Shown: piece after piece, positions 23,673-32,847 of the stretch
Numbering within the stretch: position 1 is the first letter of the stretch
How the letters are laid out: every line of letters starts with the position of its first letter
NCBI RefSeq assembly: GCF_009689005.1
Contig: NZ_AP021879.1
Coordinates: forward strand, 1,922,001-1,986,000
Source: Desulfosarcina ovata subsp. ovata
Lineage (GTDB): Bacteria; Desulfobacterota; Desulfobacteria; Desulfobacterales; Desulfosarcinaceae
Reading direction: 5' to 3'
Length of the DNA stretch: 64,000 nt
The notes under the pieces: model-generated
Database searches by the model: none
Told to the model about the DNA's origin: nothing
The model's input: the letters and a program-made list of their open reading frames with translations, nothing else
Program-made: the position numbers and the translations under genes

Positions 23673-25235
23673 CTACCCGCCATTTGCCATTTTCAGGCAT
23701 CCAATTTGATCCACCTTGCCATTGGCATTTTTGGGTAGCGCCCGCACCAGTCTGATTTCACTGGGCAGTTTGTATTTGGGAAGGAGCAATGCGCATTTCT
23801 CCATGATGGCTTCCGTCCGGGTTTCGCCATTCAGCGGTACGGCCAACGATATGAGACGTTTTCCAAGTAGATCGTCGGGTATGCCCACTACGGAAACTTC
23901 AACGACCAGTTCGGTAGCGAGCAGCGCATCCTCGACCTCCTGGGGGTTGATCCGGTGCCCGCCGACCTTGAGCAGGTTGTCCTTGCGGCCGTCCAGAAAA
24001 ATAAACCCCTCCTCATCCTGATAGCCGATATCGCCGGTATGGTAGCCGTTGTCATCCAAGACGGCTGCCGTGCTGTCCGGATCTTTCCAGTAGCCCTGCA
24101 TGATGTTCGCCCCGGAGGCGATCACCTCACCTCTTTTGCCGGGAGGCACTTCAGAACGATCGGCATCGATCAGTTTAATGGTCACCCCAGGAATGGGCTT
24201 GCCGATGGAGGCCATTTTTTCTTCAAAGCGATTGGGCTCCAGCCAAGTCAGCCGGGCGGATGCTTCGGTGGCACCGTACATGATGCATATCTGGGTATGC
24301 CTGGGCAACACCTTATGAAGTTCCCGTTTCACCGAACTGGCCATGTGGCCGCCCGCCTGGGTGACCAGGCGAAGATGAGTGAGCTGATCGCGCTGTTTCT
24401 TCAAAGGAGAACGATGCAACAGATAGGCATAGGTTGACGGCACGCCTGAGAACAATGTCACCTTCTCTTCGATCATCTGGTTGATCACCGTTGCCGGAAA
24501 AGCGAATTTGTTGTTGATCACCAACGTACCACCGGCAGCGAAAATCGTGTTGAGCAAGGATTTTCCCATGACATAAAAGAAAGGCAGGACGACCATCTGC
24601 ACATCATGATCGCTCAACTGCTGATACTGGCAGATGGATTCGACATTGGCAACGATGTTGCCGTGGGTGAGCATGACGCCCTTGGGTTTGCCGGTGGAGC
24701 CAGATGTATAGATGATGCAACCCAATTCGATCGGACTGAATTGGGTGCTTGTTGTGGGTTGCAGGTTGTGGGATGATATCTGAATGTCGTTGATGATCTT
24801 TGTTAACGTAAAGACGTTAGAAAATCTATTGGACCAATCCAATTTGGGATTGTGGATGATCAGCGTATTCAGATTGGTGACATTCAGGTTCGAGGCCTGG
24901 AGGAGGCGCTCGAAACGTGCGGAAGCAATGATGGCCGACGGTTCCAGTTCGGCCAATAAAGGATCGAGGCCGTCGGGTTTGAGGTCGGTACTGAGCGGCA
25001 CGGCAACGGCCCCCGCCTTGAGGATGCCGTAGTAGGCCACTATGTATTCGATGCTGTTTTCCAGCATGATTACAACGCGGTCGCCAATGCGGATATCCCT
25101 GCTCAGCAGGAATCTGGCCAGTCTGTTGGCGTCCTCGTTGATCTCCCCGTAAGTGGCGCGGGCCTTTTCGTGGATGACGGCCACCTTGTCGGGGAAACTG
25201 GCGGCGGAATTTTCTAGAAAGTGATGGATAAGCAT
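23673..25235 (-). CDS. AMP-dependent acyl-CoA/ACP ligase, EPS-associated
   Basis: 520 aa. The adenylate-forming core is complete: P-loop YTSGSTGKPKGVMLTHG (about 176-192), MYGATEAS, YHTGDIGYQDEEGFIFLDGR and the C-terminal lysine in PKNANGKVD. It probably activates an acyl or amino-acyl group and loads the acyl carrier protein encoded at 26301, for decoration of a sugar precursor or EPS. Residues about 153-165 (ISSHNLQPTTSTQ), just before the P-loop, come from a family D repeat (24741-24779); NLNVTNLNT near 117 also looks repeat-like. Same strand as the EPS operon, separated from the ACP gene by a group II intron. Confidence 0.88.
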   Translation of the reverse strand: MLIHHFLENSAASFPDKVAVIHEKARATYGEINEDANRLARFLLSRDIRIGDRVVIMLENSIEYIVAYYGILKAGAVAVPLSTDLKPDGLDPLLAELEPSAIIASARFERLLQASNLNVTNLNTLIIHNPKLDWSNRFSNVFTLTKIINDIQISSHNLQPTTSTQFSPIELGCIIYTSGSTGKPKGVMLTHGNIVANVESICQYQQLSDHDVQMVVLPFFYVMGKSLLNTIFAAGGTLVINNKFAFPATVINQMIEEKVTLFSGVPSTYAYLLHRSPLKKQRDQLTHLRLVTQAGGHMASSVKRELHKVLPRHTQICIMYGATEASARLTWLEPNRFEEKMASIGKPIPGVTIKLIDADRSEVPPGKRGEVIASGANIMQGYWKDPDSTAAVLDDNGYHTGDIGYQDEEGFIFLDGRKDNLLKVGGHRINPQEVEDALLATELVVEVSVVGIPDDLLGKRLISLAVPLNGETRTEAIMEKCALLLPKYKLPSEIRLVRALPKNANGKVDQIGCLKMANGG

Positions 25236-25392
25236 CTTAAAAATTGTTCACCGCAGGGACGCAAAGGACGCTAAGATTTTGTTGGCGGCCTTCGGCCGAA
25301 GGGAAAATACTTTGTTAAAATCTTTTATCAAGGGGATTGCATCTGGCTCTGGGGGTGGTTCTTAATGCAACTCGATAATTTGTTTACCATTC
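25236..25392. other. Gap between AMP-ligase and intron
   Basis: TTCACCGCAGGGACGCAAAGG (B arm) and GGCGGCCTTCGGCCG hairpin; no gene. Confidence 0.5.
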
Positions 25393-26236
25393 ATCGGGTA
25401 GCCGGGGGATGTTGCCATCCCCAAGCCCCCTCAGAACCGTACGTGACAGTTTCCCGTCATACGGCTCAAGCATTCCGAAAGGCCAGTCCTTGCAAGACCA
25501 CCCGCCGGGGGTTAATAAAACGACTCCGACTTCGCGATACTTACTGACAGCCACAATGCCATAAGCTTGAAGGCGCATCAGCTGTCCATAAGGACGCCGT
25601 CATTTGCTTTCCTTCATGAATGCGGTTCTCCCAGTTTTCACGCGATGGAACACCTGCAGGACGTCAGCTCCCTTTCGGGAAGGGCAAAGTTCGAACCCGT
25701 ATCCGATCCATTACAGACCGGCATTCGCTTTTTCCTGCTTCTTACGCCCGCACCCCCAACAGCGTGCCTTGCGGTTTCGCCTGCCGGATACATCCCGGCG
25801 GAGATACGGGGTTTCCACGTTCCACACAATTGCCAATTTGCGAGTGACTTAGGTTTGCCTTCTACACCGGCGGCACAACATCCCCGTATGGGCAGTTAGG
25901 AAACCCATAACCTGACCGCGATACCGTTTAGTCCAAGCCTGCCAGCCTCTTTGGCTTGTTCTCATTGACGATGCTTGACGGCATTCACATTACATTAACC
26001 ATATCACTCCAACCCTAGCCTTTACCCGGATGAGGCTTCCAGGAAGGTATCCACCTCACGGTTTCCACCCCTCCCGCAAACGCGGGATTTGGTACATTGT
26101 CGAAAAGGGCTCCATACCAACTGCACAGCGCGCAGCAAGCATGCCTCCTAGGGTACCAGCAGGGGAATGCTGGGATTGGTCAAGGCACCGTGAAGGCCTT
26201 GCCAATCAGCCAATTGTGCGACATCGTGTCGCACAC
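25393..26236 (-). mobile_element. Group II intron without reverse-transcriptase ORF
   Basis: On the minus strand the element begins GTGTGCGAC (consensus GUGYG) at 26236 and ends CTACCCGAT at 25393, 844 nt. Near the 3' end GAGCCGTATGACGGGAAACT followed by TCACGTACGGTTC is a textbook domain V (catalytic AGC/GAAA bulge stem), followed by the domain VI helix GGGGATGGCAACATCCCC. A domain IV remnant (ATGAAGGAAAGC...) is only about 230 nt long, so the usual 1.3-1.5-kb intron-encoded protein is absent. The intron lies in a B-type repeat between the ACP and AMP-ligase genes. It would need a maturase in trans to splice or move. Confidence 0.85.
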
Positions 26237-26300
26237 CAACAGTGAATTCAGGAACTCTCTGCGATCTCTGCGCCTCGAACGAAGTGGGCGGTGAGTCGGT

Positions 26301-26546
26301 TTATGCCGCTTTGCGGTCCAGATAAGCAGTCACATTGTCAATGGAATCGAGGTTTTCCGGGATTAGTTCCTCATCATCCACTTGGATTTCGAAGGTTTCT
26401 TCGAGGAAGGTGACCAGCTCCAGCACGCCGGTGGAGTCGATGATGCCCTCTTCGAGAAAAGAGGTGTCGTCCTTTAGTCCATCGGCGTTGCCGAAGAGAA
26501 AATTTTCAATAATGAAGTCCCTGATTTTCGATTTCGTTTCACTCAT
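26301..26546 (-). CDS. Acyl carrier protein, EPS-associated
   Basis: 81 aa. Four-helix ACP pattern with the 4'-phosphopantetheine serine in EGIIDSTGVLELVTFLEE. Pairs with the AMP-ligase at 23673: the ligase would adenylate and load a substrate on this carrier. The ribosome site AAGGAGCAATACGAC precedes ATG at 26546. The motif is DST rather than the DSL of fatty-acid ACPs, typical of dedicated biosynthetic carriers. Confidence 0.9.
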   Translation of the reverse strand: MSETKSKIRDFIIENFLFGNADGLKDDTSFLEEGIIDSTGVLELVTFLEETFEIQVDDEELIPENLDSIDNVTAYLDRKAA

Positions 26547-26709
26547 GTCGATCGTATTGCTCCTTTTTTAATTTTTCACCGCAGAGCCATAGGGTTCGCA
26601 GAGAAAAAATGTTTACGTAGGCTTCGCCAAAAAACCAATTCTTAATGGTGAATTATAAATTTTGAATGAAGGCGTCTAACTCGCATTGAATTCAAAAGTT
26701 AAAATAGAT
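26547..26709. repeat. B and C words
   Basis: TCACCGCAGAGCC...AGGCTTCGCC (B reversed, about 26573-26630) and AATTCTTAATG..TTTTGAATG (C). Confidence 0.65.
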
Positions 26710-27090
26710 TTAAACGAAATTGTTTACAATTCTCTGGATACCGTCTCGCATCAGCGGGACGTTGAAATTCATCAGTAAGCCCAAACGAATATCTGCCAAC
26801 TTAAGATATGTTAACAGCTGCGCTTTGTGGATGCCGAGGATTGTATCGACAGATTTCAGTTCGAGAATGATGGATTGCTCAACCAAAATATCGACTCGGT
26901 AACCACAATCGAGTTCATTTCCTTTATATGAAACTGGAAGGCCGACTTGCCGATCATATTTTAATAGCTGTAATCCCAATTCATAACACAGGCACTCCTC
27001 GTAGGTTGACTCCAGCAAACCGGGGCCAAGTATCTTGTGGACTTCGATTGCGGCGCCGATAATTTTGCTTGATAATTGATTCAGGTTCAT
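26710..27090 (-). CDS. GxxExxY protein, PD-(D/E)XK-nuclease-like, second copy
   Basis: About 126 aa from ATG 27090 ([20 protein letters not shown]); an ATG at 27105 adds five residues. GPGLLESTY is the GxxExxY motif, and [20 protein letters not shown] has the D-x(n)-E-x-K pattern of PD-(D/E)XK nucleases. Only distantly similar to the 8933 gene, so the two are separate family members. A 167-bp tandem array begins about 40 bp upstream. Function unknown. Confidence 0.85.
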   Translation of the reverse strand: MNLNQLSSKIIGAAIEVHKILGPGLLESTYEECLCYELGLQLLKYDRQVGLPVSYKGNELDCGYRVDILVEQSIILELKSVDTILGIHKAQLLTYLKLADIRLGLLMNFNVPLMRDGIQRIVNNFV

Positions 27091-27105
27091 TTCTGTTTGA
27101 TTCAC

Positions 27106-28265
27106 TGCGGAGACGTAAAATTCGCAGAAAGAAGATGTTTAAGTGGGTTTACGCTCCAAAAGACCTACAAAAACGAAAATGCTACCATTTATTTGCCCTT
27201 TTCCCGATAGGGAAAACAATAACCTTCGCGTTCTCTGCGACTCGAGCGAAGCGGGCGGTGAAAAACTTATTACCGCAAAGACGCAAAGTTCGCTGAGAGA
27301 AGGTGTTTAAGTGGGCTTCGCCAAAAAGGTCATACAAAAACGGAGATGCTACCATTTATTGGTTCTTTTCCCGATAGGGAAAGCAATAACCTTCGCGTTC
27401 TCTGCGACTCGAGCGAAGCGGGCGGTGAAAAACTTATTACCGCAAAGACGCAAAGTTCGCTGAGAGAAGGTGTTTAAGTGGGCTTCGCCAAAAAGGTCAT
27501 ACAAAAACGGAGATGCTACCATTTATTGGTTCTTTTCCCGATAGGGAAAGCAATAACCTTCGCGTTCTCTGCGACTCGAGCGAAGCGGGCGGTGAAAAAC
27601 TTATTACCGCAAAGACGCAAAGTTCGCTGAGAGAAGGTGTTTAAGTGGGCTTCGCCAAAAAGGTCATACAAAAACGGAGATGCTACCATTTATTGGTTCT
27701 TTTCCCGATAGGGAAAGCAATAACCTTCGCGTTCTCTGCGACTCGAGCGAAGCGGGCGGTGAAAAACTTATTACCGCAAAGACGCAAAGTTCGCTGAGAG
27801 AAGGTGTTTAAGTGGGCTTCGCCAAAAAGGTCATACAAAAACGGAGATGCTACCATTTATTGGTTCTTTTCCCGATAGGGAAAGCAATAACCTTCGCGTT
27901 CTCTGCGACTCGAGCGAAGCGGGCGGTGAAAAACTTATTACCGCAAAGACGCAAAGTTCGCTGAGAGAAGGTGTTTAAGTGGGCTTCGCCAAAAAGGTCA
28001 TACAAAAACGGAGATGCTACCATTTATTGGTTCTTTTCCCGATAGGGAAAGCAATAACCTTCGCGATCTCTGCGACTCGAGCGAAGCGGGCGGTGAAAAA
28101 CTTATTACCGCAAAGACGCAAAGTTCGCTGAGAGAAGGTGTTTAAGTGGGCTTCGCCAAAAAGGTCATACAAAAACGGAGATGCTACCACTTATTGGTTC
28201 TTTTCCCGATAGGGAAAACAATAACCTTCGCGTTCTCTGCGACTCAAGCGAAGCGGGCAGTGATA
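27106..28265. repeat. Tandem array, 167-bp units (family B)
   Basis: Unit starts (GAGAGAAGGTGTTTAAG) fall at 27295, 27462, 27629, 27796, 27963 and 28130, exactly 167 bp apart and nearly identical, preceded by one diverged unit from about 27128. Each unit is a reversed family B element: ACCGCAAAGACGCAAAG, GGCTTCGCC, TTCCCGATAGGGAA hairpin, GCGAAGCGGGCGGTG. The last unit abuts the stop of the NadE-family gene. Confidence 0.95.
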
Positions 28266-29252
28266 TTATTCGATTTCCGGGACATCCTCGATAAGTTGTG
28301 GTGACAGGTGCAGATAGCGTGTCGTTACGCGTTTGGTGTCGATGTCGTCGTAAACCCGCTGCACCTGCTCGGGGGTAAGTCCGAGGGTATCGGCAATGTC
28401 GGTGGGTGCATAACCGTTGTTTTTGCCGTAGAGGCACAGGTCCATGCGATCATAGGGCAGTGAAAAGTAGAACTCATCCTGGCCCTGGGGCATGGAGTAG
28501 GTGTCGGTTGTTGGCGGCCTGTTGCGGATTTTTTCGGGAACACCGAGAAAAGCGGCCATCTGGTAAACCTGGCTTTTATAAAGATGGGCGATGGGTTTGA
28601 TGTCCGCGGCGCCATCTCCCAGTTTAACGAAAAATCCCTGGTCATACTCCAGTCGGTTGGGCGTTCCCACGACCGCATAATTGAACCCATCGGCATAGTA
28701 ATACTCAAACATCTTGCGCGTACGCTGCTTGAAGTTGGTGGCGGCAACGATTTCAAGGTAGGCTTCCAGCGGTAAACGCTTCTGCACCTGAGTCCCATCC
28801 GGCTGTTGGGCAACGATGGAGAATAGGTTGAAGCCTTTGGATTCCATCACATTGGGGATCACAATTTTTGATTTCCACCCATCGCCATACTCGGGAATAG
28901 CCTTGCGCACGGCATCGTCGTAACGACGGTAAAAGCCGACGGCTTCCAACACCCCGGAGATATCTTCATGAAACCACTTCACGCCAAAGGTTTCGGCCAC
29001 GGATTTACTAAGATCAAGCGTGTCATCCGATGAATGGCGTTCGGGCATGAGCAATGCGACCACCCGCTCCGGTCCCAGGGCTTTTGCCGCCAATCCCACG
29101 GAGACGCTGCTGTCGATTCCGCCGGACAGGGCCACGACAAGGCCACGGCGTTTTAGCTTGCGAGTCAGAAGCGTGCGAATCTGATTACCGATTTTATCGG
29201 CTTCTTTCCCGGCATCGATGGCCAGGATGTCTTTTGAAAAAGGTTGGGTCAC
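28266..29252 (-). CDS. NadE-family ATP-dependent amide ligase (NAD+ synthase-like), EPS-associated
   Basis: 328 aa from GTG at 29252, chosen because AAGGAAGGAAAC precedes it and the ATG at 29297 lies at a repeat edge. ALSGGIDSSVSVGLAAKALG is the PP-loop; GTPNRLEYDQGFFVKLGDGA ADIKPIAHLYKSQVY is the NAD-synthase signature. It has no glutaminase domain, so it would use ammonia. Position among EPS genes with an AMP-ligase and an ACP suggests an amidation step in polysaccharide decoration rather than, or besides, NAD synthesis; this is inference. Confidence 0.82.
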   Translation of the reverse strand: MTQPFSKDILAIDAGKEADKIGNQIRTLLTRKLKRRGLVVALSGGIDSSVSVGLAAKALGPERVVALLMPERHSSDDTLDLSKSVAETFGVKWFHEDISGVLEAVGFYRRYDDAVRKAIPEYGDGWKSKIVIPNVMESKGFNLFSIVAQQPDGTQVQKRLPLEAYLEIVAATNFKQRTRKMFEYYYADGFNYAVVGTPNRLEYDQGFFVKLGDGAADIKPIAHLYKSQVYQMAAFLGVPEKIRNRPPTTDTYSMPQGQDEFYFSLPYDRMDLCLYGKNNGYAPTDIADTLGLTPEQVQRVYDDIDTKRVTTRYLHLSPQLIEDVPEIE

Positions 29253-29537
29253 GTTTCCTTCCTTATCATTTGCAATGATTCGTTTTGCCATGGACACACA
29301 GACATAAATAATTTTGAATTTTTAGTTTTGAATTCTAATCGGATTTGAAACCTTCATTTATAATTAAAAATTCATCATTCAAAATTGTTTTTTTCACCGC
29401 CCACTTCGTTCGAGACGCAAAGTTCGCAGAGAGGTGGATTACCCACGGACACACAGACATGAATAATTTTGAATTTTTAGTTTTGAATTTTGAATTCTAA
29501 GTCGGATTAGAAACCTTCATTCATAATTAAAAATTCA
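29253..29537. repeat. C and B/F words
   Basis: F words (ACACACAGACAT), two C stretches (29308-29385, 29465-29540) around a B left half (29395-29440). The stop codon of ugd lies in the last C element. Confidence 0.75.
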
Positions 29538-30899
29538 TCATTTAAAATTGTCACTGCCTTCGGCAATCACCGGCTGACGGCCGACGCTGATATAAGAAAA
29601 CCCCATATCCTTCATAAAGGTTCGCGAAAAGAGGTTTCTGCCGTCAAAGATCACCGGATGAACGAGCATCTTTTTAATGCGATTGAAATCCGGGTTGCGA
29701 AATTGGTTCCAATCGGTAACCACGGCCAACGCATCGGCACCATCAAGAGGATCGTACTGACCGTCCATGATGCTGACATGAGAATTGTCGGCAAGGATTT
29801 TTTTCCCATTCTCGCTGGCCACCGGATCGTAAGCCCGTATTTTCATGCCCGCGTCGGTCAGCACCTGGATGATATCCAAGGCAGCGGATTCACGCATGTC
29901 GTCGGTGTTCGCTTTAAAGGAGAGCCCCCACACGGCTACGGTTTTACCGTTGACGCCGCCTCTTGCCGAAAAGTAGTCGATTACCTTGTCCGCGATCTGC
30001 CGTTTCTGGCGGTTGTTGACCGTATCCACCGCTTCCACGAGATTGGACATGCAGCCATATTCCCTGGCCGTGTTGATCAGGGCTCGCACATCCTTGGGAA
30101 AACATGAACCGCCGTAACCGACACCCGGATAGATAAAATGATAGCCGATCCGCCGGTCGGACCCGATGCCCGCCCGCACCTCCTTAACGTCGGCCCCCAC
30201 GGTTTCGCACAGGTTGGCCACTTCGTTCATGAAAGAAATTTTCGTGGCCAGCATGCAGTTGGCGGCGTACTTGGTCATCTCCGCGCTGCGCACCCCCATG
30301 ACGATCATTTTGTCGCGGCTTCTGGCAAACGGCGCATAAAGCGTCTCAAGCAGCTTTGCCGTGCGTACATTGTCCGTCCCCACAATCACCCGGTCCGGCT
30401 TCAAAAAGTCGTTAACCGCGTCGCCCTCCTTGAGAAATTCCGGGTTGGAAACCACATCGAATTCGACGGATACGCCGCGTTGATCGAGCTCTTTCTGGAT
30501 GATCGCTTTGACGCGGTCTGCCGTACCTACCGGCACCGTGGATTTGTTGATGATGATTTTGTAATCGGAGAGGTGCTGACCGATCTGCTCGGCCACCGTG
30601 TCCATGTAGGAAAGGTCGCAGGAGCCGTCCGTTTTGGACGGCGTGCCAACGCAGCTGAATATGAAAAGGGCGTCCTGCATGCCCTCTGCCAGATCGGTAC
30701 TGAAGGTAAGCCGGCCTTCTGCAGCATTGCGAGAGACAAGGGATTCCAAACCCGGTTCAAAAATATGGATCTTGCCGTCGTTCAGGCGATTGATAATCTC
30801 CTTGTTGACATCGATGCAGGTCACATCGTTGCCCATTTCCGAAAGACAGGCAGCGGCGACGAGGCCGACATAGCCGGTGCCAATGATACAGACGTTCAT
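29538..30899 (-). CDS. ugd: UDP-glucose 6-dehydrogenase
   Basis: 453 aa. Rossmann start MNVCIIGTGYVGLVAAACLS, FSCVGTPSKTDGSCDLSYMD, NPEFLKEGDAVNDFLKPDR and the catalytic cysteine in GYGGSCFPKDV are intact. Makes UDP-glucuronate for EPS; the epimerase at 34954 can convert it to UDP-galacturonate. The last residues (DNFK) and stop come from a family C repeat. Next to the NadE-family gene in the EPS operon. Confidence 0.95.
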   Translation of the reverse strand: MNVCIIGTGYVGLVAAACLSEMGNDVTCIDVNKEIINRLNDGKIHIFEPGLESLVSRNAAEGRLTFSTDLAEGMQDALFIFSCVGTPSKTDGSCDLSYMDTVAEQIGQHLSDYKIIINKSTVPVGTADRVKAIIQKELDQRGVSVEFDVVSNPEFLKEGDAVNDFLKPDRVIVGTDNVRTAKLLETLYAPFARSRDKMIVMGVRSAEMTKYAANCMLATKISFMNEVANLCETVGADVKEVRAGIGSDRRIGYHFIYPGVGYGGSCFPKDVRALINTAREYGCMSNLVEAVDTVNNRQKRQIADKVIDYFSARGGVNGKTVAVWGLSFKANTDDMRESAALDIIQVLTDAGMKIRAYDPVASENGKKILADNSHVSIMDGQYDPLDGADALAVVTDWNQFRNPDFNRIKKMLVHPVIFDGRNLFSRTFMKDMGFSYISVGRQPVIAEGSDNFK

Positions 30900-31270
<371 letters not shown>

Positions 31271-31642
31271 TTATTTTTTTTGTTCAGCGGTCTTGATACT
31301 TGCGACGAAGATACGGATCAACTCTTCGGTCTCATTCAACAAATTATCTATCGCGACCGGATCTTTCGTTAACGGGACACGCTGGATTAATTTTATCCAT
31401 CGCTGGGTTTCCCGAAGTTCCTTTAGCGAAATTCTCAACTTATGGATGAAATCCTTTGGCGATTCCGCAGCCTGTGCCTCTCCGTGATTGGGATAAGCAG
31501 ACGTCCCTGATCTTAACAATTGCCCGGCGACATGGTTACCAGTTCTGGTTTTCGGAAGCTGTTCAACAGCCTTTACAATTTGCACCGAATATTCAAGCAA
31601 TCTGTTTTCCAGATCATAGGTCTGTCTTTTATCTTTTCCCAT
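31271..31642 (-). CDS. Four-helix bundle protein (S23 / IVP family), second copy
   Basis: 123 aa. YDLENRLLEYSVQIVKAVEQ, then VAGQLLRSGTSAYPNHGEAQ, matching the long-known four-helix bundle family; the pattern R-S-G-T-S-x-x-x-N-x-x-E-A identifies it. Accessory gene within the EPS operon, same strand, between ugd and the deacetylase; H-type words lie on both sides. Function unknown. Confidence 0.85.
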   Translation of the reverse strand: MGKDKRQTYDLENRLLEYSVQIVKAVEQLPKTRTGNHVAGQLLRSGTSAYPNHGEAQAAESPKDFIHKLRISLKELRETQRWIKLIQRVPLTKDPVAIDNLLNETEELIRIFVASIKTAEQKK

Positions 31643-31704
31643 TCACTATTCGATGTTGGACGTTCGATGTTCGATGTTGGGCTTATGAAGCATCCAAAGG
31701 TATT

Positions 31705-32847
31705 CTACAATCCATCAACTGCAACAGCCTCTATGTATTCCCTGCACGTCCCAAACCGGCAATCACTGAACTCATTGAGCATCCGCCGGAGCTTTTTATA
31801 TGTGGAGGCAAGATTGATATAATGCCGGAATTTGAAAGAAGCAGGAGCCGCTTTCACACGAGGCTGCCCGGGATCTATTTCCCAGGGATGCAGGTAGAAG
31901 CTGTAGGCATTCTTTTTGTTCAAAATCCGTTGAACACCTTTTTTAAATACCACATATGGTATCAACCTAAAGTAGCCACCACCACCCCAGGGAAGAGAGA
32001 AATTTTGAATGTTTAATCTTAAATTTTGAATTTTAAGATCGAAGTCAAGGTTGCTGACCGGAATTTCATGAAAATGGTCTGACACCTGGTAAGCAATACC
32101 GCTCTGTTTAAACGCATTGATGTTCAGCTTGCCATATCGGCCGTGGCGGTCGAAGGAATTATAGCTGGAATCATAATGGTAACCGGCATCCTGGATAATT
32201 TTCAGGATGCTGTCATTGACCGAAAAACTTGGCGCCCGGTAACCGCATACCTCGTCCCCAATGATATCTTCAAGCAGTTTTTTGCTGTCGTTGAGATCTG
32301 TTCGAAGGTCGGATACGGACTGGGTGTTACACAAGTGGTGGTCGACACCATGGGAGGCAACCTCGTGGCCACGTTTGTGTATCTCACGCACCAGTTCCGG
32401 GCACTTGCGGGCAATCCATCCAAGTATGAAAAAGGTGGCGCGAACAGCTGGTTTGTTGGGTTGTTTAAAAACAGTTTGTGGTTTGTGGTTTGTGGTTTGT
32501 GGATGTGAGTGGCACGCTCGTGACCGTTTTTTCTGCGTGAAAGGCGGGAAATGGGTCTCCTCGTTTCGGCCTCTCTCCGCGCCCTGCGCTCTGCTCCCCG
32601 CTCCTGGCTTCTGGCTCCTGGCTTCTGACTTCCGGCTTCTGTCTATTGCCCCCTCGACCCCTTGAACCCTCGAGCCCTCTCCCACCTCATCAAACAGATC
32701 CAGCAGGTTGTATGTATTGCGCTCTACCCTCAGTTCCTGATGCTGCCAGGAATCGGAAGCGATCGACGACTTGAAGTTCTCGACCTGAAACCAGTCTTCA
32801 ACGTCTATGGTAAAAAGGAAGTATTTTTTTTTATTCTGAGTAATCAA
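31705..32847 (-). CDS. XrtA-type polysaccharide deacetylase with two in-frame repeat insertions
   Basis: 380 aa; family members are about 280. TIDVEDWFQ, TFFILGWIARK, GHEVASHGVDHH (metal histidines 166 and 170), GYRAPSFSV, GGGGYFRLIPY and FYLHPWEIDP are canonical for exosortase-system deacetylases (TIGR03006). Residues about 57-132 (32452-32679) are extra: they translate E, D and related words (SRVQGVEG, ARSQKPGAGSRAQG, HPQTTNHKPQTV). Residues about 267-282 (31996-32049, DLKIQNLRLNIQNF) translate a family C repeat. All catalytic motifs remain in one frame. Trims acetyl groups from EPS, presumably periplasmic or cytoplasmic depending on export. Confidence 0.92.
   Translation of the reverse strand: MITQNKKKYFLFTIDVEDWFQVENFKSSIASDSWQHQELRVERNTYNLLDLFDEVGEGSRVQGVEGAIDRSRKSEARSQKPGAGSRAQGAERGRNEETHFPPFTQKKRSRACHSHPQTTNHKPQTVFKQPNKPAVRATFFILGWIARKCPELVREIHKRGHEVASHGVDHHLCNTQSVSDLRTDLNDSKKLLEDIIGDEVCGYRAPSFSVNDSILKIIQDAGYHYDSSYNSFDRHGRYGKLNINAFKQSGIAYQVSDHFHEIPVSNLDFDLKIQNLRLNIQNFSLPWGGGGYFRLIPYVVFKKGVQRILNKKNAYSFYLHPWEIDPGQPRVKAAPASFKFRHYINLASTYKKLRRMLNEFSDCRFGTCREYIEAVAVDGL

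Noticed and set aside
1..24000. Chromosomal integron (many TA cassettes in one region)
   Set aside because: No integrase and no attC-like sites with paired core sequences; genes are mostly on one strand but are separated by hairpin repeats that differ from attC.
25384..26294. Short ORFs inside the group II intron
   Set aside because: They run through the conserved RNA core and show no reverse transcriptase or maturase motif.
27106..28265. CRISPR array
   Set aside because: Units of 167 bp are almost wholly identical with no variable spacers, and no cas gene is near.
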